From the NCBI RefSeq assembly GCF_026153205.1, contig NZ_JAPFBW010000005.1, positions 124,001-188,000 on the forward strand: DNA of 64,000 nt. The letters run 5' to 3'. The notes beneath the pieces were generated by a model that did no database searches, was not told where the DNA came from, and worked only from the letters and a program-made list of their open reading frames with translations. Origin of the DNA: Aquabacterium sp. A7-Y. Lineage in GTDB: Bacteria > Pseudomonadota > Gammaproteobacteria > Burkholderiales > Burkholderiaceae_C. Below, one piece after another: positions 46,813 to 56,118 of the stretch. Numbering within the stretch: the stretch's first letter is position 1; each line of letters starts with the position of its first letter. A program made the position numbers and the translations under genes.

Positions 46813-47435
46813 ACCGCAGGCTCCATGCGCCCTGGCGTCGCGGCGGCGTGCCCCGCGGGCGCGGCCGGCACCTTGCCGCCCACCTCGAAGAAGGTGTAGG
46901 ACAGCGTGATGGTGGTCACGTCCTTCGGGAGCTTGGGATCGACCACGAACACCACCGGCCAGTTTTTCACCTCGCCAGGCTGCAGCGTGTACTCGTTGAA
47001 GCAGAAGCACTCCAGCTTGTTGAAGTGCGACATCGCCTGCTTGGGCGCGTAGCTGGGGATGGCCTGGGCCGCCATCGCGCGGTTCTGCACGTTCCTGAAC
47101 TCGTACATCACCGTGGTCATCTCGCCGGGGTGCACCGTCAGCGAGCGCACCGCGGGCTTGAAGTCCCAGGGGCCGCGCACATTGGCGTCGAACTCGATCG
47201 TGATGCGGCGTGAGGTGTCGATCTGGGTGTTCGCCCCGGCGCCGTGCGACATGCCGGGCAGCAGGCGCTCGCTGCGCGACAGCACGTTGATGCCCAGCGC
47301 CGTGCAGATGGCGTTGTACATCGGCACCAGCGCGTAGCCGAAGGCGCCCATCAGGGCCGCCACGACCACCAGCTTGCCCAGCATGCGCAGGTTGTCGCTG
47401 CGCACTCCGGGGTCTTGCCGCTGCTTGTCGCTCAT
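46809..47435 (-). CDS. ctaG: Cytochrome c oxidase assembly protein CtaG/Cox11
   Basis: 208-aa membrane-anchored copper chaperone that delivers CuB to subunit I. One TM helix near 18-40, then an Ig-like periplasmic domain with the copper-binding ECFCFNEY (CxC) motif and the family segment VPMYNAICTALGI. The start at 47435 follows the 37-aa assembly gene by 18 bp. Length is normal. Confidence 0.95.
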   Translation of the reverse strand: MSDKQRQDPGVRSDNLRMLGKLVVVAALMGAFGYALVPMYNAICTALGINVLSRSERLLPGMSHGAGANTQIDTSRRITIEFDANVRGPWDFKPAVRSLTVHPGEMTTVMYEFRNVQNRAMAAQAIPSYAPKQAMSHFNKLECFCFNEYTLQPGEVKNWPVVFVVDPKLPKDVTTITLSYTFFEVGGKVPAAPAGHAAATPGRMEPAV

Positions 47436-47453
47436 GGCTCGGGTCGCTGCGCT

Positions 47454-47567
47454 TCAGCCGCCGAAATACACCATGCGGACGATGAAACCGACGAAAAAGG
47501 CCAGCACCACCGACACCAGGATCAAGGCCAGGCGCAGGTTCTGCTTCTTTTTCTCTTCGGTCGTCAT
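47454..47567 (-). CDS. Cytochrome oxidase small assembly protein (37 aa)
   Basis: A very short gene on the minus strand: MTTEEKKKQNLRLALILV followed by SVVLAFFVGFIVRMVYFGG. A Lys-rich N-terminus precedes a single TM helix. Genes of this size and pattern lie between coxA and ctaG in many Burkholderiales, where they are annotated as small assembly proteins. It starts 25 bp after ctaD ends. Coding is supported by the conserved position and amphipathic-then-hydrophobic layout. Confidence 0.85.
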   Translation of the reverse strand: MTTEEKKKQNLRLALILVSVVLAFFVGFIVRMVYFGG

Positions 47568-47592
47568 CGTCGGCTCCGTCGTGCGCCCGGCC

Positions 47593-49224
47593 TCAGCCGA
47601 TCACCTTGGTGGCGTTGGCGTTCAGCTTGGGCGGGTTCTCGAAGGTGTGGAAGGGCGCCGGCGACGGCACTTCCCACTCCAGGCCTTCGGCGCCCTCCCA
47701 GGGAAGGGTCGCGGCCTTCTCACCCTTGCCGCGCATCGCGGGCAGCACCACAAACAGGAAGAAGTACACCTGCGACAGGCCGAAGCCGAAGGCACCCACC
47801 GAGGCCCACATGTTGAAGTCGGCGAACTGCATCGGGTAGTCGGCATAACGACGCGGCATGCCGGCCAGGCCCAGGAAGTGCATCGGGAAGAAGGTCACGT
47901 TGAAGGTGATCAGCGAGGCCCAGAAGTGGAACTTGCCGCGCGCCTCCGAGTACATGACCCCGGTCCACTTCGGCACCCAGTAGTAGAAGCCGGCGAACAG
48001 CGCGAACAGCGACCCCGCCACCAGCACGTAGTGGAAGTGCGCCACCACGTAGTAGGTGTCCTGCAGCTGGATGTCGATCGGCGCGACCGACAGGATCAGC
48101 CCAGTGAAGCCGCCCATCGTGAACACGAAGATGAAGCCCACCGCGAACAGCATCGGCGTCTCGAAGGTCATCGAGCCGCGCCACATCGTCGCGATCCAGT
48201 TGAAGATCTTCACGCCCGTGGGCACCGCGATCAGCATGGTCGCGTACATGAAAAACAGCTGGCCGGTCACCGGCATGCCGGTGGTGAACATGTGGTGGGC
48301 CCACACGATGAAGGACAGGATCGCGATCGAGCCGGTCGCGTACACCATCGAGGTGTAGCCGAACAGGCGCTTGCGCGCGAAGGCCGGCACGATCTGGCTG
48401 ATGATGCCGAAGGCCGGCAGGATCATGATGTAGACCTCGGGGTGCCCGAAGAACCAGAAGATGTGCTGGTACATGATCGGGTCGCCGCCGCCGGCCGGGT
48501 TGAAGAAGCTGGTGCCGAAGTGGCGGTCGGTCAGCGTCATCGTGATTGCACCCGCCAGCACCGGCATCACGGCGATCAGCAGGTAGGCCGTGATCAGCCA
48601 GGTCCAGGCGAACATCGGCATCTTCATCAGCGTCATGCCGGGTGCGCGCATGTTGAGCACCGTGACGATGATGTTGATCGAGCCCATGATGGAGCTGGCG
48701 CCCAGGATGTGCATCGCGAAGATGCCGGCGTCCATCGACGGGCCCATCTGCAGGGTCAGCGGGGCGTACAGCGTCCAGCCGGCGGCGGGCGCGCCGCCGG
48801 GCATGAAGAAGGACGCCACCAGCATGATGGCCGCGGGGATCATCAGCCAGAAGCTGAAGTTGTTCATCCGCGCGAAGGCCATGTCCGAGGCGCCGATCTG
48901 CAGCGGCAGCATCCAGTTCGCGAAGCCGACGAAGGCCGGCATGATCGCGCCGAACACCATGATCAGACCGTGCATGGTCGTGAACTGGTTGAACAGCTCG
49001 GGGTTGACCAGCTGCAGGCCGGGCTGGAACAGCTCGGCGCGGATCAGCAGCGCCAGGATGCCGCCGACCATCAGCATGGTGAAGCTGAACAGCAGGTAGA
49101 GCGTTCCGATGTCCTTGTGGTTGGTCGCGAACACCCAGCGGCGCCAGCCGTGGGGGTGGTCATGCGCGTGGTCGTGGCCGTGGTCGCCCGCAGCGTGACC
49201 GTGTGGGTCGAGGACTGCACTCAT
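47593..49224 (-). CDS. ctaD: Cytochrome c oxidase subunit I
   Basis: 543-aa catalytic subunit with 12 TM helices holding heme A, heme a3 and CuB. The CuB-ligand region [27 protein letters not shown] (His-His) and VAHFHYVL are intact, as are the K- and D-channel surroundings. The N-terminus is His/Asp-rich ([19 protein letters not shown] split by DHGHDHAHD), a possible metal-binding tail. It lies between ctaC (29-bp gap) and the small assembly gene. Confidence 0.98.
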   Translation of the reverse strand: MSAVLDPHGHAAGDHGHDHAHDHPHGWRRWVFATNHKDIGTLYLLFSFTMLMVGGILALLIRAELFQPGLQLVNPELFNQFTTMHGLIMVFGAIMPAFVGFANWMLPLQIGASDMAFARMNNFSFWLMIPAAIMLVASFFMPGGAPAAGWTLYAPLTLQMGPSMDAGIFAMHILGASSIMGSINIIVTVLNMRAPGMTLMKMPMFAWTWLITAYLLIAVMPVLAGAITMTLTDRHFGTSFFNPAGGGDPIMYQHIFWFFGHPEVYIMILPAFGIISQIVPAFARKRLFGYTSMVYATGSIAILSFIVWAHHMFTTGMPVTGQLFFMYATMLIAVPTGVKIFNWIATMWRGSMTFETPMLFAVGFIFVFTMGGFTGLILSVAPIDIQLQDTYYVVAHFHYVLVAGSLFALFAGFYYWVPKWTGVMYSEARGKFHFWASLITFNVTFFPMHFLGLAGMPRRYADYPMQFADFNMWASVGAFGFGLSQVYFFLFVVLPAMRGKGEKAATLPWEGAEGLEWEVPSPAPFHTFENPPKLNANATKVIG

Positions 49225-49253
49225 GTCGGTTCCTTTTTCAATTCTGCCCGGGC

Positions 49254-50426
49254 TTACTTGCGGGCTGCGACGATTTCAGACGGCTGCACCAGCTGGCCGG
49301 TCTTGTTCGTCCACGCGTTTTTCGTGTAGGTGATCACAGCGGCGATGTCGGTGTCCGACAGCTGCTTCCACGCCGGCATCGCACCGTTGGCGGCACCGTG
49401 CAGCACGATCGCGATCTGTTTGGCCTTGTCGGCGTCCTGCACCACCGGCGAGCCGGCCAGCGGCTTGATCGGGCCGGCCCCGGTGCCGTCGGGCTTGTGG
49501 CAGGCCGCGCAGTTGGCGGTGTAGACCTGCTGACCGCGGGCCGACAGATCGGCCAGCTGCCACACCTTGTTCGGATCGTCGGCCCTGGCGGCCATTTCCT
49601 TCTTTTTGCCCTCCGCCCAGGCGGTGTACTCGGCGTCCGAGACCACCTTGACGTGGATGGGCATGTAAGCGTGCTCCTTGCCGCACAGCTCGGCGCACTG
49701 GCCGTAGTAGTCGCCCACCTTCTCGGCGCGGAACCAGGTGTCGCGCACGAAGCCGGGGATCGCGTCCTGCTTGACGCCGAAGGCCGGCACCATCCAGGCG
49801 TGGATCACGTCATTGGCGGTCGTGACGATGCGAATCTTCTTGTTCACCGGCACCACCAGCGGGTTGTCCACGCGCAGCAAGTAGTCGTCGCCGGCCGGCG
49901 TGCCGGCGTCTGACAGCTCGCGCTGCGCGTTGTCCAGCGTCGACAGGAAGGAGATGCCCTCGCCTTCGCCCTTCAGGTAGTCGTAGCCCCACTTCCACTG
50001 GTAGCCGGTGGCCTTGATGGTGAGGTCCGCGTTGGTGGTGTCCTTCATGGCGACCACCGCCTTGGTGGCCGGCAAGGCCATCAGGATCACGATGATGAAG
50101 GGCACCACGGTCCAGGCGATCTCGACCTTGACGCTCTCGTGGAAGTTGGCCGACTTGGCGCCCCTGGACTTGCGGTGCTTGATCAGCGAGTAGAACAGCA
50201 CGCCGAACACCGCGATGAAGATCGCGACGCAGATCCACAGCATCATCTGGTGGAGAAACTGCTGCTCGGCGGCAATCTTGGTGACCGGCGGATGCAAGTC
50301 CGTCTGGCGCACCGCGGGGCCGCCGGGCAGGTCGTTGACCGCCATCGCGCACGTGGTGGCCAGGGCCGCCCCCAACCCGAGGCTCAGTTGCCCCGCTTTG
50401 TGCCAAAGAGCTTTCAAGGTCTTCAT
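49254..50426 (-). CDS. ctaC: Cytochrome c oxidase subunit II with fused cytochrome c domain (caa3 type)
   Basis: 390-aa subunit II. Signal peptide ending TTCAMA (about residue 29), two TM helices (about 62-82 and 105-125), the CuA cupredoxin domain with [14 protein letters not shown] ligands, and a C-terminal cytochrome c domain with C306-A-A-C309-H310 and a later Met ligand (GAMPAWKQL). This domain lets the oxidase take electrons directly from soluble donors. The start at ATG 50426 is preferred over the longer frame from 50486, which would overlap the DUF2244 gene. Confidence 0.97.
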   Translation of the reverse strand: MKTLKALWHKAGQLSLGLGAALATTCAMAVNDLPGGPAVRQTDLHPPVTKIAAEQQFLHQMMLWICVAIFIAVFGVLFYSLIKHRKSRGAKSANFHESVKVEIAWTVVPFIIVILMALPATKAVVAMKDTTNADLTIKATGYQWKWGYDYLKGEGEGISFLSTLDNAQRELSDAGTPAGDDYLLRVDNPLVVPVNKKIRIVTTANDVIHAWMVPAFGVKQDAIPGFVRDTWFRAEKVGDYYGQCAELCGKEHAYMPIHVKVVSDAEYTAWAEGKKKEMAARADDPNKVWQLADLSARGQQVYTANCAACHKPDGTGAGPIKPLAGSPVVQDADKAKQIAIVLHGAANGAMPAWKQLSDTDIAAVITYTKNAWTNKTGQLVQPSEIVAARK

Positions 50427-50431
50427 CGTGG

Positions 50432-51010
50432 TCACTTCAGTTTCAAACTCTCTATCAACGACGTCGCGGCGGCCTCCGCCTGCCACTGCAGGGCGGGTTC
50501 ACGGCGCAACGCGATGCGCAATTCCTCGGCCAGGCGTGGGCGCAGTTCAGGACGCAGATGCCGCCCGATCGCGACGCTGCGGCCCTGGCCGCTCAGCAGC
50601 ACCAGGTCGCCGCTGCCGTGCCGCGGCCCTATCCTCACCCAGGCCGGCGTGAACTCCACGCACTCCAGCCGTGTGCCGACGCGGCGCTCGATACGCAGGC
50701 AGCCGGCACTCAGCTCGATCCGCTCGCGATCCGCGGCATGCCTCGCATACAGCCACACGGCCAGCATCAGCGCGATCACCTCGACCCAGGCAAAAGGCAT
50801 CACCATCGGAGCGCCCAGCACCCAGAAGAAGCCGGCGATACCGAGGGACAGCGTGCACAGCGAGCCGATCACCGCTACCAGCTGCCGCGGCGACATGGAG
50901 CAGTTGCGCTTCAGCACCCATTCCATGCCCCAGCCGCCGTCGCGCCGGACCAGCCTGCCGAGCTGCGCGGGATCCGATAAAGGAGGCACGGGGGACGGAT
51001 TACTTGCCAT
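50432..51010 (-). CDS. DUF2244 membrane protein
   Basis: 192-aa protein with two adjacent TM helices (about residues 45-90) and a C-terminal domain of the DUF2244 type (RRVGTRLECVEFTPAWVRI, VLLSGQGRSVAIGRHLRP). GGAGGG lies 9 bases before the ATG at 51010. It is the first gene of the cox operon, 5 bp before ctaC, and has a candidate promoter at 51156-51185. Often encoded with coxB; exact role unknown. Confidence 0.87.
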   Translation of the reverse strand: MASNPSPVPPLSDPAQLGRLVRRDGGWGMEWVLKRNCSMSPRQLVAVIGSLCTLSLGIAGFFWVLGAPMVMPFAWVEVIALMLAVWLYARHAADRERIELSAGCLRIERRVGTRLECVEFTPAWVRIGPRHGSGDLVLLSGQGRSVAIGRHLRPELRPRLAEELRIALRREPALQWQAEAAATSLIESLKLK

Positions 51011-51155
51011 CTGAGCCCTCCCCCTCCGAGCCGTTGCCACCCTAGCCCTTGCTATCCGTGCTTCTGCTCCCAACACCTGAGCCAGGCAACTCCGTGGCGC
51101 CGTCGCGTTGCCGCGACCCGAGACGACTGCAGAACCTGCCCAACCAAACCGACGG

Positions 51156-51185
51156 ATTTTAGCCCAGCGCAAAGATCGGTCACAA
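51156..51185 (-). promoter_or_regulatory. Candidate sigma-70 promoter of the cox operon
   Basis: On the minus strand TTGTGA, an 18-bp spacer and TAAAAT form a fair -35/-10 pair about 145 bp upstream of the DUF2244 start. The surrounding 51011-51275 spacer has no open gene, so the promoter for the 51010-to-45611 cox unit should be here. Confidence 0.5.
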
Positions 51186-51275
51186 CGGGCGTCAGGCAGA
51201 TCCCTAAGGGACCGTGGATTGTGGTATCGGAGGGGCTTACAGGCTGCCTGGCGCGCGGCGGCAAGCCGACCCGCC

Positions 51276-52168
51276 TCAGCGCGGCTTGCCGCTGCGCATC
51301 ATGGAACGCATGTCGGCCAGCGAGACGCGTGTCTCGTCCGCCACCCGGGCCCGCGGCACGGCCTTGAAGGCATGCCCGTAGATGATCTCGAAACGCATCG
51401 CGATGCGCCCGCCGCCCCCCTGCAGCGCCTGGCCCAGCGCACGCTTCCAGCGCGGCGTGCGCAAGCCGGGGTGGCGCTGCGGATGGGTGTTGCGGCCCAG
51501 CGTGCGCAACTCCTGCAGCAATGCATCGGCCGAGTCCCAGGTCAGTGTGAGCGGCTCCATGTCCATCACCGGGTCGGCGAAACCGGCGTGCACCAGCATG
51601 TCGCCCAGGTCGTGCATGTCGATGAAGGCCGGCGTCGCCGGGCCCCAGCCGTGACGCTCGTAGACCGTGCGCAGTTCGCGCAGCGTGTCGGGCCCGAGGC
51701 AGGAAAACATCAGGAAGCCGTCGACCGCGAGCGCCCGCTGCCAGCGCGCCAGCTGCGCGGGCGGGTCGGGCGCCCAATGCAGCATCATGTTGGCCCACAA
51801 CAGCTCGGCGCCGGCGCCTTCGCCCGCCTCGGCCTCGGTCATCGCCGCGTGCGCCGGGCCGCGCCAGCGCGATGGCGACCACCAGGGGGTGCGCAGGGCC
51901 TCGGCGGCCCGCGCGGCAGCGGCCTCGCCCGGTTCCACGGCGACCACTCGGGCGGCCGGATAGTGCTCGCGCAGCAGCGCCAGCGAACCGCCCTGGACGC
52001 TCCACCAGTCGAGCACCTCGCGCGGCGTGCGCTTGACGATCGCCAGCCGCTCGCCCATGCGCCGCGCCACCTCGGTATGCAGCCAGGGCGCGCTGTCCGG
52101 CAGGCGGCGCTGCCAGGCCTGCAGCGCGGCGGGATCGTGGAGGAGGGGGGGGTCGGGGGCACGGACAT
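51276..52168 (-). CDS. SAM-dependent methyltransferase (BioC-like) with an apparent frameshift at a G8 tract
   Basis: The main reading frame (start GTG 52070, 264 aa) encodes a class I methyltransferase: VLDWW near the N-terminus in place of the usual DxGxGxG strand, VVAVEP, then LLWANMMLHWAPDP and FSCLGPDTLRELR, typical of BioC-related proteins. The frame stays open and protein-like well upstream of 52070 (LLHDPAALQAWQRRLPDSAP, WLHTEVARRM) but has no start codon. An ATG at 52168 reads MSVPPTPP in another frame, and adding one base at the 8-G run 52145-52152 joins it to the body. So the gene is either frameshifted, phase-variable or miscalled in this sequence. Divergent from comF. Confidence 0.8.
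52145..52152. repeat. G8 homopolymer tract (C8 in the methyltransferase mRNA)
   Basis: Eight consecutive G on the plus strand, within a G-rich stretch. With nine, the methyltransferase gene would read through from the ATG at 52168; with eight it does not. It is also in the 5' leader of comF. Confidence 0.7.
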
Positions 52169-52190
52169 GGCCGGCAGTATATTGAGCGCC

Positions 52191-52952
52191 ATGCCCCTGC
52201 GCCTGCCGCTCCTTGCCGGCCTTGCCGCGGCCTTGCCCAGCCTGTGCGCGGTCTGCCGTGCCTGGCAGTCGCGGCGGGTCTGCGCCGACTGCGTCGCGCG
52301 TTACTCACGGGCAGCGCCGCGCTGCGGACGCTGCGCCGCGCAGGTGCCGGCCGGCGTGAGCCGCTGCGGCGCCTGCCTGAAACACCCGCCGGCCTTTGAC
52401 CACACGGTCGCCGCCCTCCCCCATGCCTATCCCTGGCACCGGCTGGTCGCGGCGCTGAAGTTCGAGGCCGCGCTCGACCTGGTGGGGCCGCTGGGCGAGC
52501 GCCTGCTGTGCGCGCTGCAGACGGACGGCGCCGGGCCGGCGCCGGCGCGCCCGCTGCCCGATCTGATCCTGCCCACCCCGCTGTCGCGACAACGCCTCGC
52601 GCAACGCGGCTACAACCCGTCCTGGCAGATCGCCCGCTGGCTGGCCGCCCGCCTGCAGCTGCCGGCGCGCGCGGACCTGCTGCTGCGCCACCGCGACACC
52701 CTGCCGCAGCTGAGCTTGCCGCCGCGCCGGCGTGTCGCCAATGTGCGGGGCGCCTTCGAGGCAAGCGCGGCAGCCCGCCCGGTGCTGCAAGGCCGCCAGG
52801 TCGCGCTGGTGGACGACGTGATGACGACCGGCGCCACCGCGGGCGAGATGGCCCGGGTGCTCAAGGCGGCGGGTGCTGCCGGTGTGCAGCTGTGGGTGGT
52901 GACGCGCACCGCGTTGGAGGACGGTCGGCGCGCGCCACGCGCTCGGGAATAA
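52191..52952 (+). CDS. comF: ComF family protein (phosphoribosyltransferase-like)
   Basis: 253-aa protein with an N-terminal zinc-finger-like four-cysteine cluster (CAVC, CADC, CGRC, CGAC pairs between about 18 and 62) and a phosphoribosyltransferase domain ending in the PRPP loop VALVDDVMTTGAT. It shares an SxxRxxQRGYN-type motif (RLAQRGYNPSWQIA) with ComFC/GntX proteins, which help take up or process DNA in competent bacteria. An in-frame ATG at 52167 is an alternative start with GGGGG upstream. The stop is 8 bp before trmL. Function in non-competent bacteria is unclear. Confidence 0.88.
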   Translation: MPLRLPLLAGLAAALPSLCAVCRAWQSRRVCADCVARYSRAAPRCGRCAAQVPAGVSRCGACLKHPPAFDHTVAALPHAYPWHRLVAALKFEAALDLVGPLGERLLCALQTDGAGPAPARPLPDLILPTPLSRQRLAQRGYNPSWQIARWLAARLQLPARADLLLRHRDTLPQLSLPPRRRVANVRGAFEASAAARPVLQGRQVALVDDVMTTGATAGEMARVLKAAGAAGVQLWVVTRTALEDGRRAPRARE

Positions 52953-52960
52953 TCCGGCCG

Positions 52961-53431
52961 ATGTTCCGTATCGTCCTCGTCGAACCCGAAATCCCGCCCA
53001 ACACCGGCAACGTGATCCGGCTGGCGGCCAACACCGGCTGCGAACTGCACCTCATCGAGCCGCTCGGCTTTTCGATGGAAGACCGCCTGATGCGCCGCGC
53101 CGGGCTGGATTACCACGAGTACGCCGAGGTGCGGCGGCACGCGAGCTGGCCGGCCTTCCTCGAGGCGCAGGCACCCGACACGACCCGCCTGTTCGCCTTC
53201 ACGACGCGCGGCAGCCGGCCCTTTGCCGACGTCGCCTGGCGGCCGGGCGACTGGCTGGTGTTCGGCGCCGAGACACGCGGGCTGGCGCCGCAGCTGCGCG
53301 AGAGTTTCCGGGCCGAGCAGCGCGTGCGGCTGCCGATGCGCCCGGGACAGCGCAGCCTCAACCTCTCCAACAGCGTCGCCGTCGCGGTGTTCGAAGCCTG
53401 GCGGCAGAACGGCTACACGGGCGGCGCCTGA
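52961..53431 (+). CDS. trmL: tRNA (cytidine/uridine(34)-2'-O)-methyltransferase
   Basis: 156-aa SPOUT-class enzyme that methylates the ribose at wobble position 34 of certain leucine tRNAs. It begins MFRIVLVEPEIPPNTGNVIR and has the SAM-binding knot GAETRGL and LNLSNSVAVAVFEA at its C-terminal end, diagnostic of TrmL. Length is normal. It follows comF by 8 bp and converges on the Bug-protein gene with a 19-bp gap. Confidence 0.95.
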   Translation: MFRIVLVEPEIPPNTGNVIRLAANTGCELHLIEPLGFSMEDRLMRRAGLDYHEYAEVRRHASWPAFLEAQAPDTTRLFAFTTRGSRPFADVAWRPGDWLVFGAETRGLAPQLRESFRAEQRVRLPMRPGQRSLNLSNSVAVAVFEAWRQNGYTGGA

Positions 53432-53450
53432 AGGCGGGCGGTGCCGCGCT

Positions 53451-54425
53451 TCACTCCGGCTGGACGCCGGCTGCCTTGATCACGCGTCCCCAGCTGTCGC
53501 GCTCGCTTTTCATCAGCGTCGCGAGCGCCTCGGGCGCGGTGCCCGCCGCGCTGAAGTAGTGGCCCAGCATGCGCGCACGCACCTCGTCGCTCTTGATAAT
53601 GCGCACCAGCTCGCCGCTCAGGCGCTCGACGATGGCGCGCGGCGTGCCGGCCGGCGCCAGCACTGCCTGCCACGAGACCGCCTCGAAGCCCGGGTAGCCG
53701 AGTTCGACGAAGGTCGGCAGCTCGGGCAGCGCGCTGCTGCGGCCCAGCGTGGTGACGCCCAGCGCCTTGAGCTTGCCCGCGCGGACCTGCCCCATCGCGA
53801 TGCCCGGCACCATGAAGGCCGCCTGGACCTCGCCCGAGAGCAGGGAGCCGACGATTTGCGGGAACCCCTGGAAGGGCACGTGTTTCAGGTCCAGCCCGGC
53901 ACGCGCCTTGAAGGACTCCATGGCCAGGTGCGAGGCGCTGCCCTTGCCGACCGAACCGTAGTTGAGCTGGCCGGGCCGGGCCTTGGCGACGCGCACGAAC
54001 TCGGCCAGCGAGGCCGCGCCCAGCTGCGGCGACACCACCAGCACGTTGGGGCTGGTCGCCACCAGGCTCACCGGCGCCAGCTCCTTCACGGGGTCGTAGG
54101 GCAGGCTGTTGCTGAGCAGCGGCGCCGTGACCAGCGGGCCCTGGATGGTGAAAAGGAAGGTGTAGCCGTCGGGCGCGGCCTTGGCCACCAGCCCGGTGCC
54201 GATGTTGCCGCCGGCGCCGGCACGGTTCTCGACCACGATGGTCTGGCCGAGCGCCGCGCCCAGCGGCTCGGCGATCACGCGGGCGATCAGGTCGGGCGAG
54301 CTGCCGGGCGGGAAAGGCACCAGCAGCTTGACCGGTCGCGCCGGCCAGGCCTGCGCACCTGCGGGGGCGGCGAGCGCGGCCACCGAGGTGGCGGCGAGGG
54401 AACAGAGGATCTGGCGGCGTTTCAT
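53451..54425 (-). CDS. Tripartite tricarboxylate transporter substrate-binding protein (Bug/TctC family)
   Basis: 324-aa periplasmic binding protein. Signal peptide MKRRQILCSLAATSVAALA followed by cleavage near AGAQA, then KLLVPFPPGSSPDLIAR, VVENRAGAGGNIGT and PDGYTFLF, the Bug signatures. The family binds carboxylates or related small acids; orphan Bug genes without TctAB neighbours are very common in Burkholderiales, as here. It is co-directional with gpsA (55 bp between). Ligand unknown. Confidence 0.94.
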   Translation of the reverse strand: MKRRQILCSLAATSVAALAAPAGAQAWPARPVKLLVPFPPGSSPDLIARVIAEPLGAALGQTIVVENRAGAGGNIGTGLVAKAAPDGYTFLFTIQGPLVTAPLLSNSLPYDPVKELAPVSLVATSPNVLVVSPQLGAASLAEFVRVAKARPGQLNYGSVGKGSASHLAMESFKARAGLDLKHVPFQGFPQIVGSLLSGEVQAAFMVPGIAMGQVRAGKLKALGVTTLGRSSALPELPTFVELGYPGFEAVSWQAVLAPAGTPRAIVERLSGELVRIIKSDEVRARMLGHYFSAAGTAPEALATLMKSERDSWGRVIKAAGVQPE

Positions 54426-54480
54426 CGGGGGGTACTTCCAGAAAGCGGCCGCCCGCGGCGGCCGGCGGGACGGGACGGGC

Positions 54481-55461
54481 TCACCACTCGGGGCGTGCGC
54501 CGCGGCCCATCAGTTGTTCGAGGGCCTGCACCGGCGTCAGTGCACCCTCGATGACCTGCACCACGGCATGCGTGATCGGCATCTCGACGCCGCAGGCGCG
54601 GGCCCGGCGCAGCACGGTCGAGGCGCTGTAGACACCCTCGGCCACGTGCCCCAGCTCCTGCAGGATCTGCGGCAGCGGCTTGCCCTCGGCGAGCTTGAGG
54701 CCCACCTGGCGGTTGCGCGACAGTTCGCCGGTGGCGGTGAGCACCAGGTCGCCGAGGCCGCTCAGGCCCATGAAGGTCTCGGCGCGCGCCTGCAGCGCCA
54801 GGCCCAGGCGGGTGATCTCCGCCAGGCCGCGCGTGATCAGCGCGGCGCGCGCGTTGTACCCGGCCTGCATGCCGTCGGCGATGCCGGTGGCGATGGCCAG
54901 CACGTTCTTGACCGCGCCGCCGACCTCCACGCCCACCGGGTCGGCGCTGGTGTAGATGCGCAGCGACTCGCTATGGAAAGCCTCGACGGCACTCTCGCGC
55001 AGCGCCGCGTCGGCGCTGGCGGCGACCAGCGCGGTGGGCTGGCCGCGCGCCACCTCGAGCGCAAAGCTGGGGCCGGACAGCACGCCGGCGCGCGCCTGCG
55101 GCCGCACCTCGCGGGCCACCTCGTGGCCAAGCAGGCCGGTACCGGCCTCGAAACCCTTGCAAAGCCACCACACCCGGACCTGCTCGGGCAGCAGCGACAG
55201 GGTCGCGCGCAGCGCCGCCATCGGTGTGGCGACGACCACCATGCCATCGCGCGCATACGCGAGTGCTGCGCCCAGGTCGGCGCTGATCTCGAGCGCCCCC
55301 GGGAGCTCGACTTCGGGCAGGTAGCGGGCATTGCGGCGCCCGCTGCGCATTTGCTCGGCCTGGGCCGCGTCGCGGGCCCACAGCAGGGTCGGGTGACGGG
55401 GCGCGGTGCTGATGGCCAGCGCCGTGCCCCAGGCGCCAGCCCCCAGGACAGTCAGGTTCAT
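54481..55461 (-). CDS. gpsA: Glycerol-3-phosphate dehydrogenase [NAD(P)+]
   Basis: 326-aa cytoplasmic enzyme reducing dihydroxyacetone phosphate to sn-glycerol 3-phosphate for phospholipid synthesis. N-terminal [13 protein letters not shown](P)-binding loop (7-16), [11 protein letters not shown], the catalytic-lysine region [14 protein letters not shown] and [13 protein letters not shown] are conserved. It lies 16 bp after secB in the same direction, the usual secB-gpsA pair. Start at ATG 55461. Confidence 0.97.
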   Translation of the reverse strand: MNLTVLGAGAWGTALAISTAPRHPTLLWARDAAQAEQMRSGRRNARYLPEVELPGALEISADLGAALAYARDGMVVVATPMAALRATLSLLPEQVRVWWLCKGFEAGTGLLGHEVAREVRPQARAGVLSGPSFALEVARGQPTALVAASADAALRESAVEAFHSESLRIYTSADPVGVEVGGAVKNVLAIATGIADGMQAGYNARAALITRGLAEITRLGLALQARAETFMGLSGLGDLVLTATGELSRNRQVGLKLAEGKPLPQILQELGHVAEGVYSASTVLRRARACGVEMPITHAVVQVIEGALTPVQALEQLMGRGARPEW

Positions 55462-55477
55462 CCGCGGCGCAGGAACT

Positions 55478-55954
55478 TCAGGCCTTGGTGATGATCTGCG
55501 AAGCGCCGTTGCCGGCCTGGGCCTGCTGCTGTTGCTGCTGCGCTTCGTACATGGCCTGGAAGTTGACCTCGGCCAGGTGCACCGGCGGGAAGCCGGCACG
55601 GCTGATCACGTCGGCAACCACGGCGCGCAGGTAGGGATAGACGATCTGCGGGCAGGCGATGCCGATGATGGGGCTCAGCTGGTCTTCGGGGATGTTGCGG
55701 ATCTCGAAGATGCCGGCCTGCTTGGCCTCGACCAGGAACAGGGTCTTGTCCTTGATCTTGGTGTGCACGGTGGCGACCACCGCGACTTCATAGATGCCGT
55801 CGGCCACCGGCTGGGCTTCCAGGCCCAGGTTGATGTCGACCTGCGGCTGCTCCTGCTCCAGCAGGATCTGCGGCGAGTTGGGCTGCTCCAGCGACAGGTC
55901 CTTCACGTAGACGCGCTGGATCTGGAACACGGGATTGCTTGCTTGTTCGGCCAT
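55478..55954 (-). CDS. secB: Protein-export chaperone SecB
   Basis: 158-aa cytoplasmic chaperone that holds preproteins unfolded and delivers them to SecA. Conserved [17 protein letters not shown] at the N-terminus and [24 protein letters not shown] split as IVYPYLR and [12 protein letters not shown] identify it. A Gln-rich tail precedes the acidic-poor C-terminus. AGGAAG lies 10 bases before the ATG. A terminator-like hairpin ends 20 bp upstream of the start codon, so transcription must read through it or begin within a very short space. Confidence 0.97.
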   Translation of the reverse strand: MAEQASNPVFQIQRVYVKDLSLEQPNSPQILLEQEQPQVDINLGLEAQPVADGIYEVAVVATVHTKIKDKTLFLVEAKQAGIFEIRNIPEDQLSPIIGIACPQIVYPYLRAVVADVISRAGFPPVHLAEVNFQAMYEAQQQQQQAQAGNGASQIITKA

Positions 55955-55973
55955 GGTGTGTCGTCTTCCTCAA

Positions 55974-56006
55974 ACGAAAAGCCCGCAACCGAAAGTGGTG
56001 CGGGCT
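55974..56006 (-). terminator. Terminator-like hairpin between grxC and secB
   Basis: On the minus strand AGCCCGCA pairs with TGCGGGCT around an 11-base loop and is followed by TTTTCGTTT, a convincing rho-independent terminator for the grxC transcript. It ends only 20 bp before the secB start codon, so it may instead act as a leader attenuator. Confidence 0.8.
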
Positions 56007-56118
56007 GCAATCGAGCATTATGGCCGAGGCGCCCCGCGGCCGGCTGCAAGGTGTATCCGGCGCGGGGGGGCGCCGCCCCTCGCGAGGACGGTCGCCGGTA
56101 TGCGGCCAGGGGGTCGGC

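Noticed and set aside
51011-51275. Possible small gene between the methyltransferase and DUF2244 genes
   Set aside because: No open frame with a ribosome site or protein-like composition was seen; only a candidate promoter for the cox operon.
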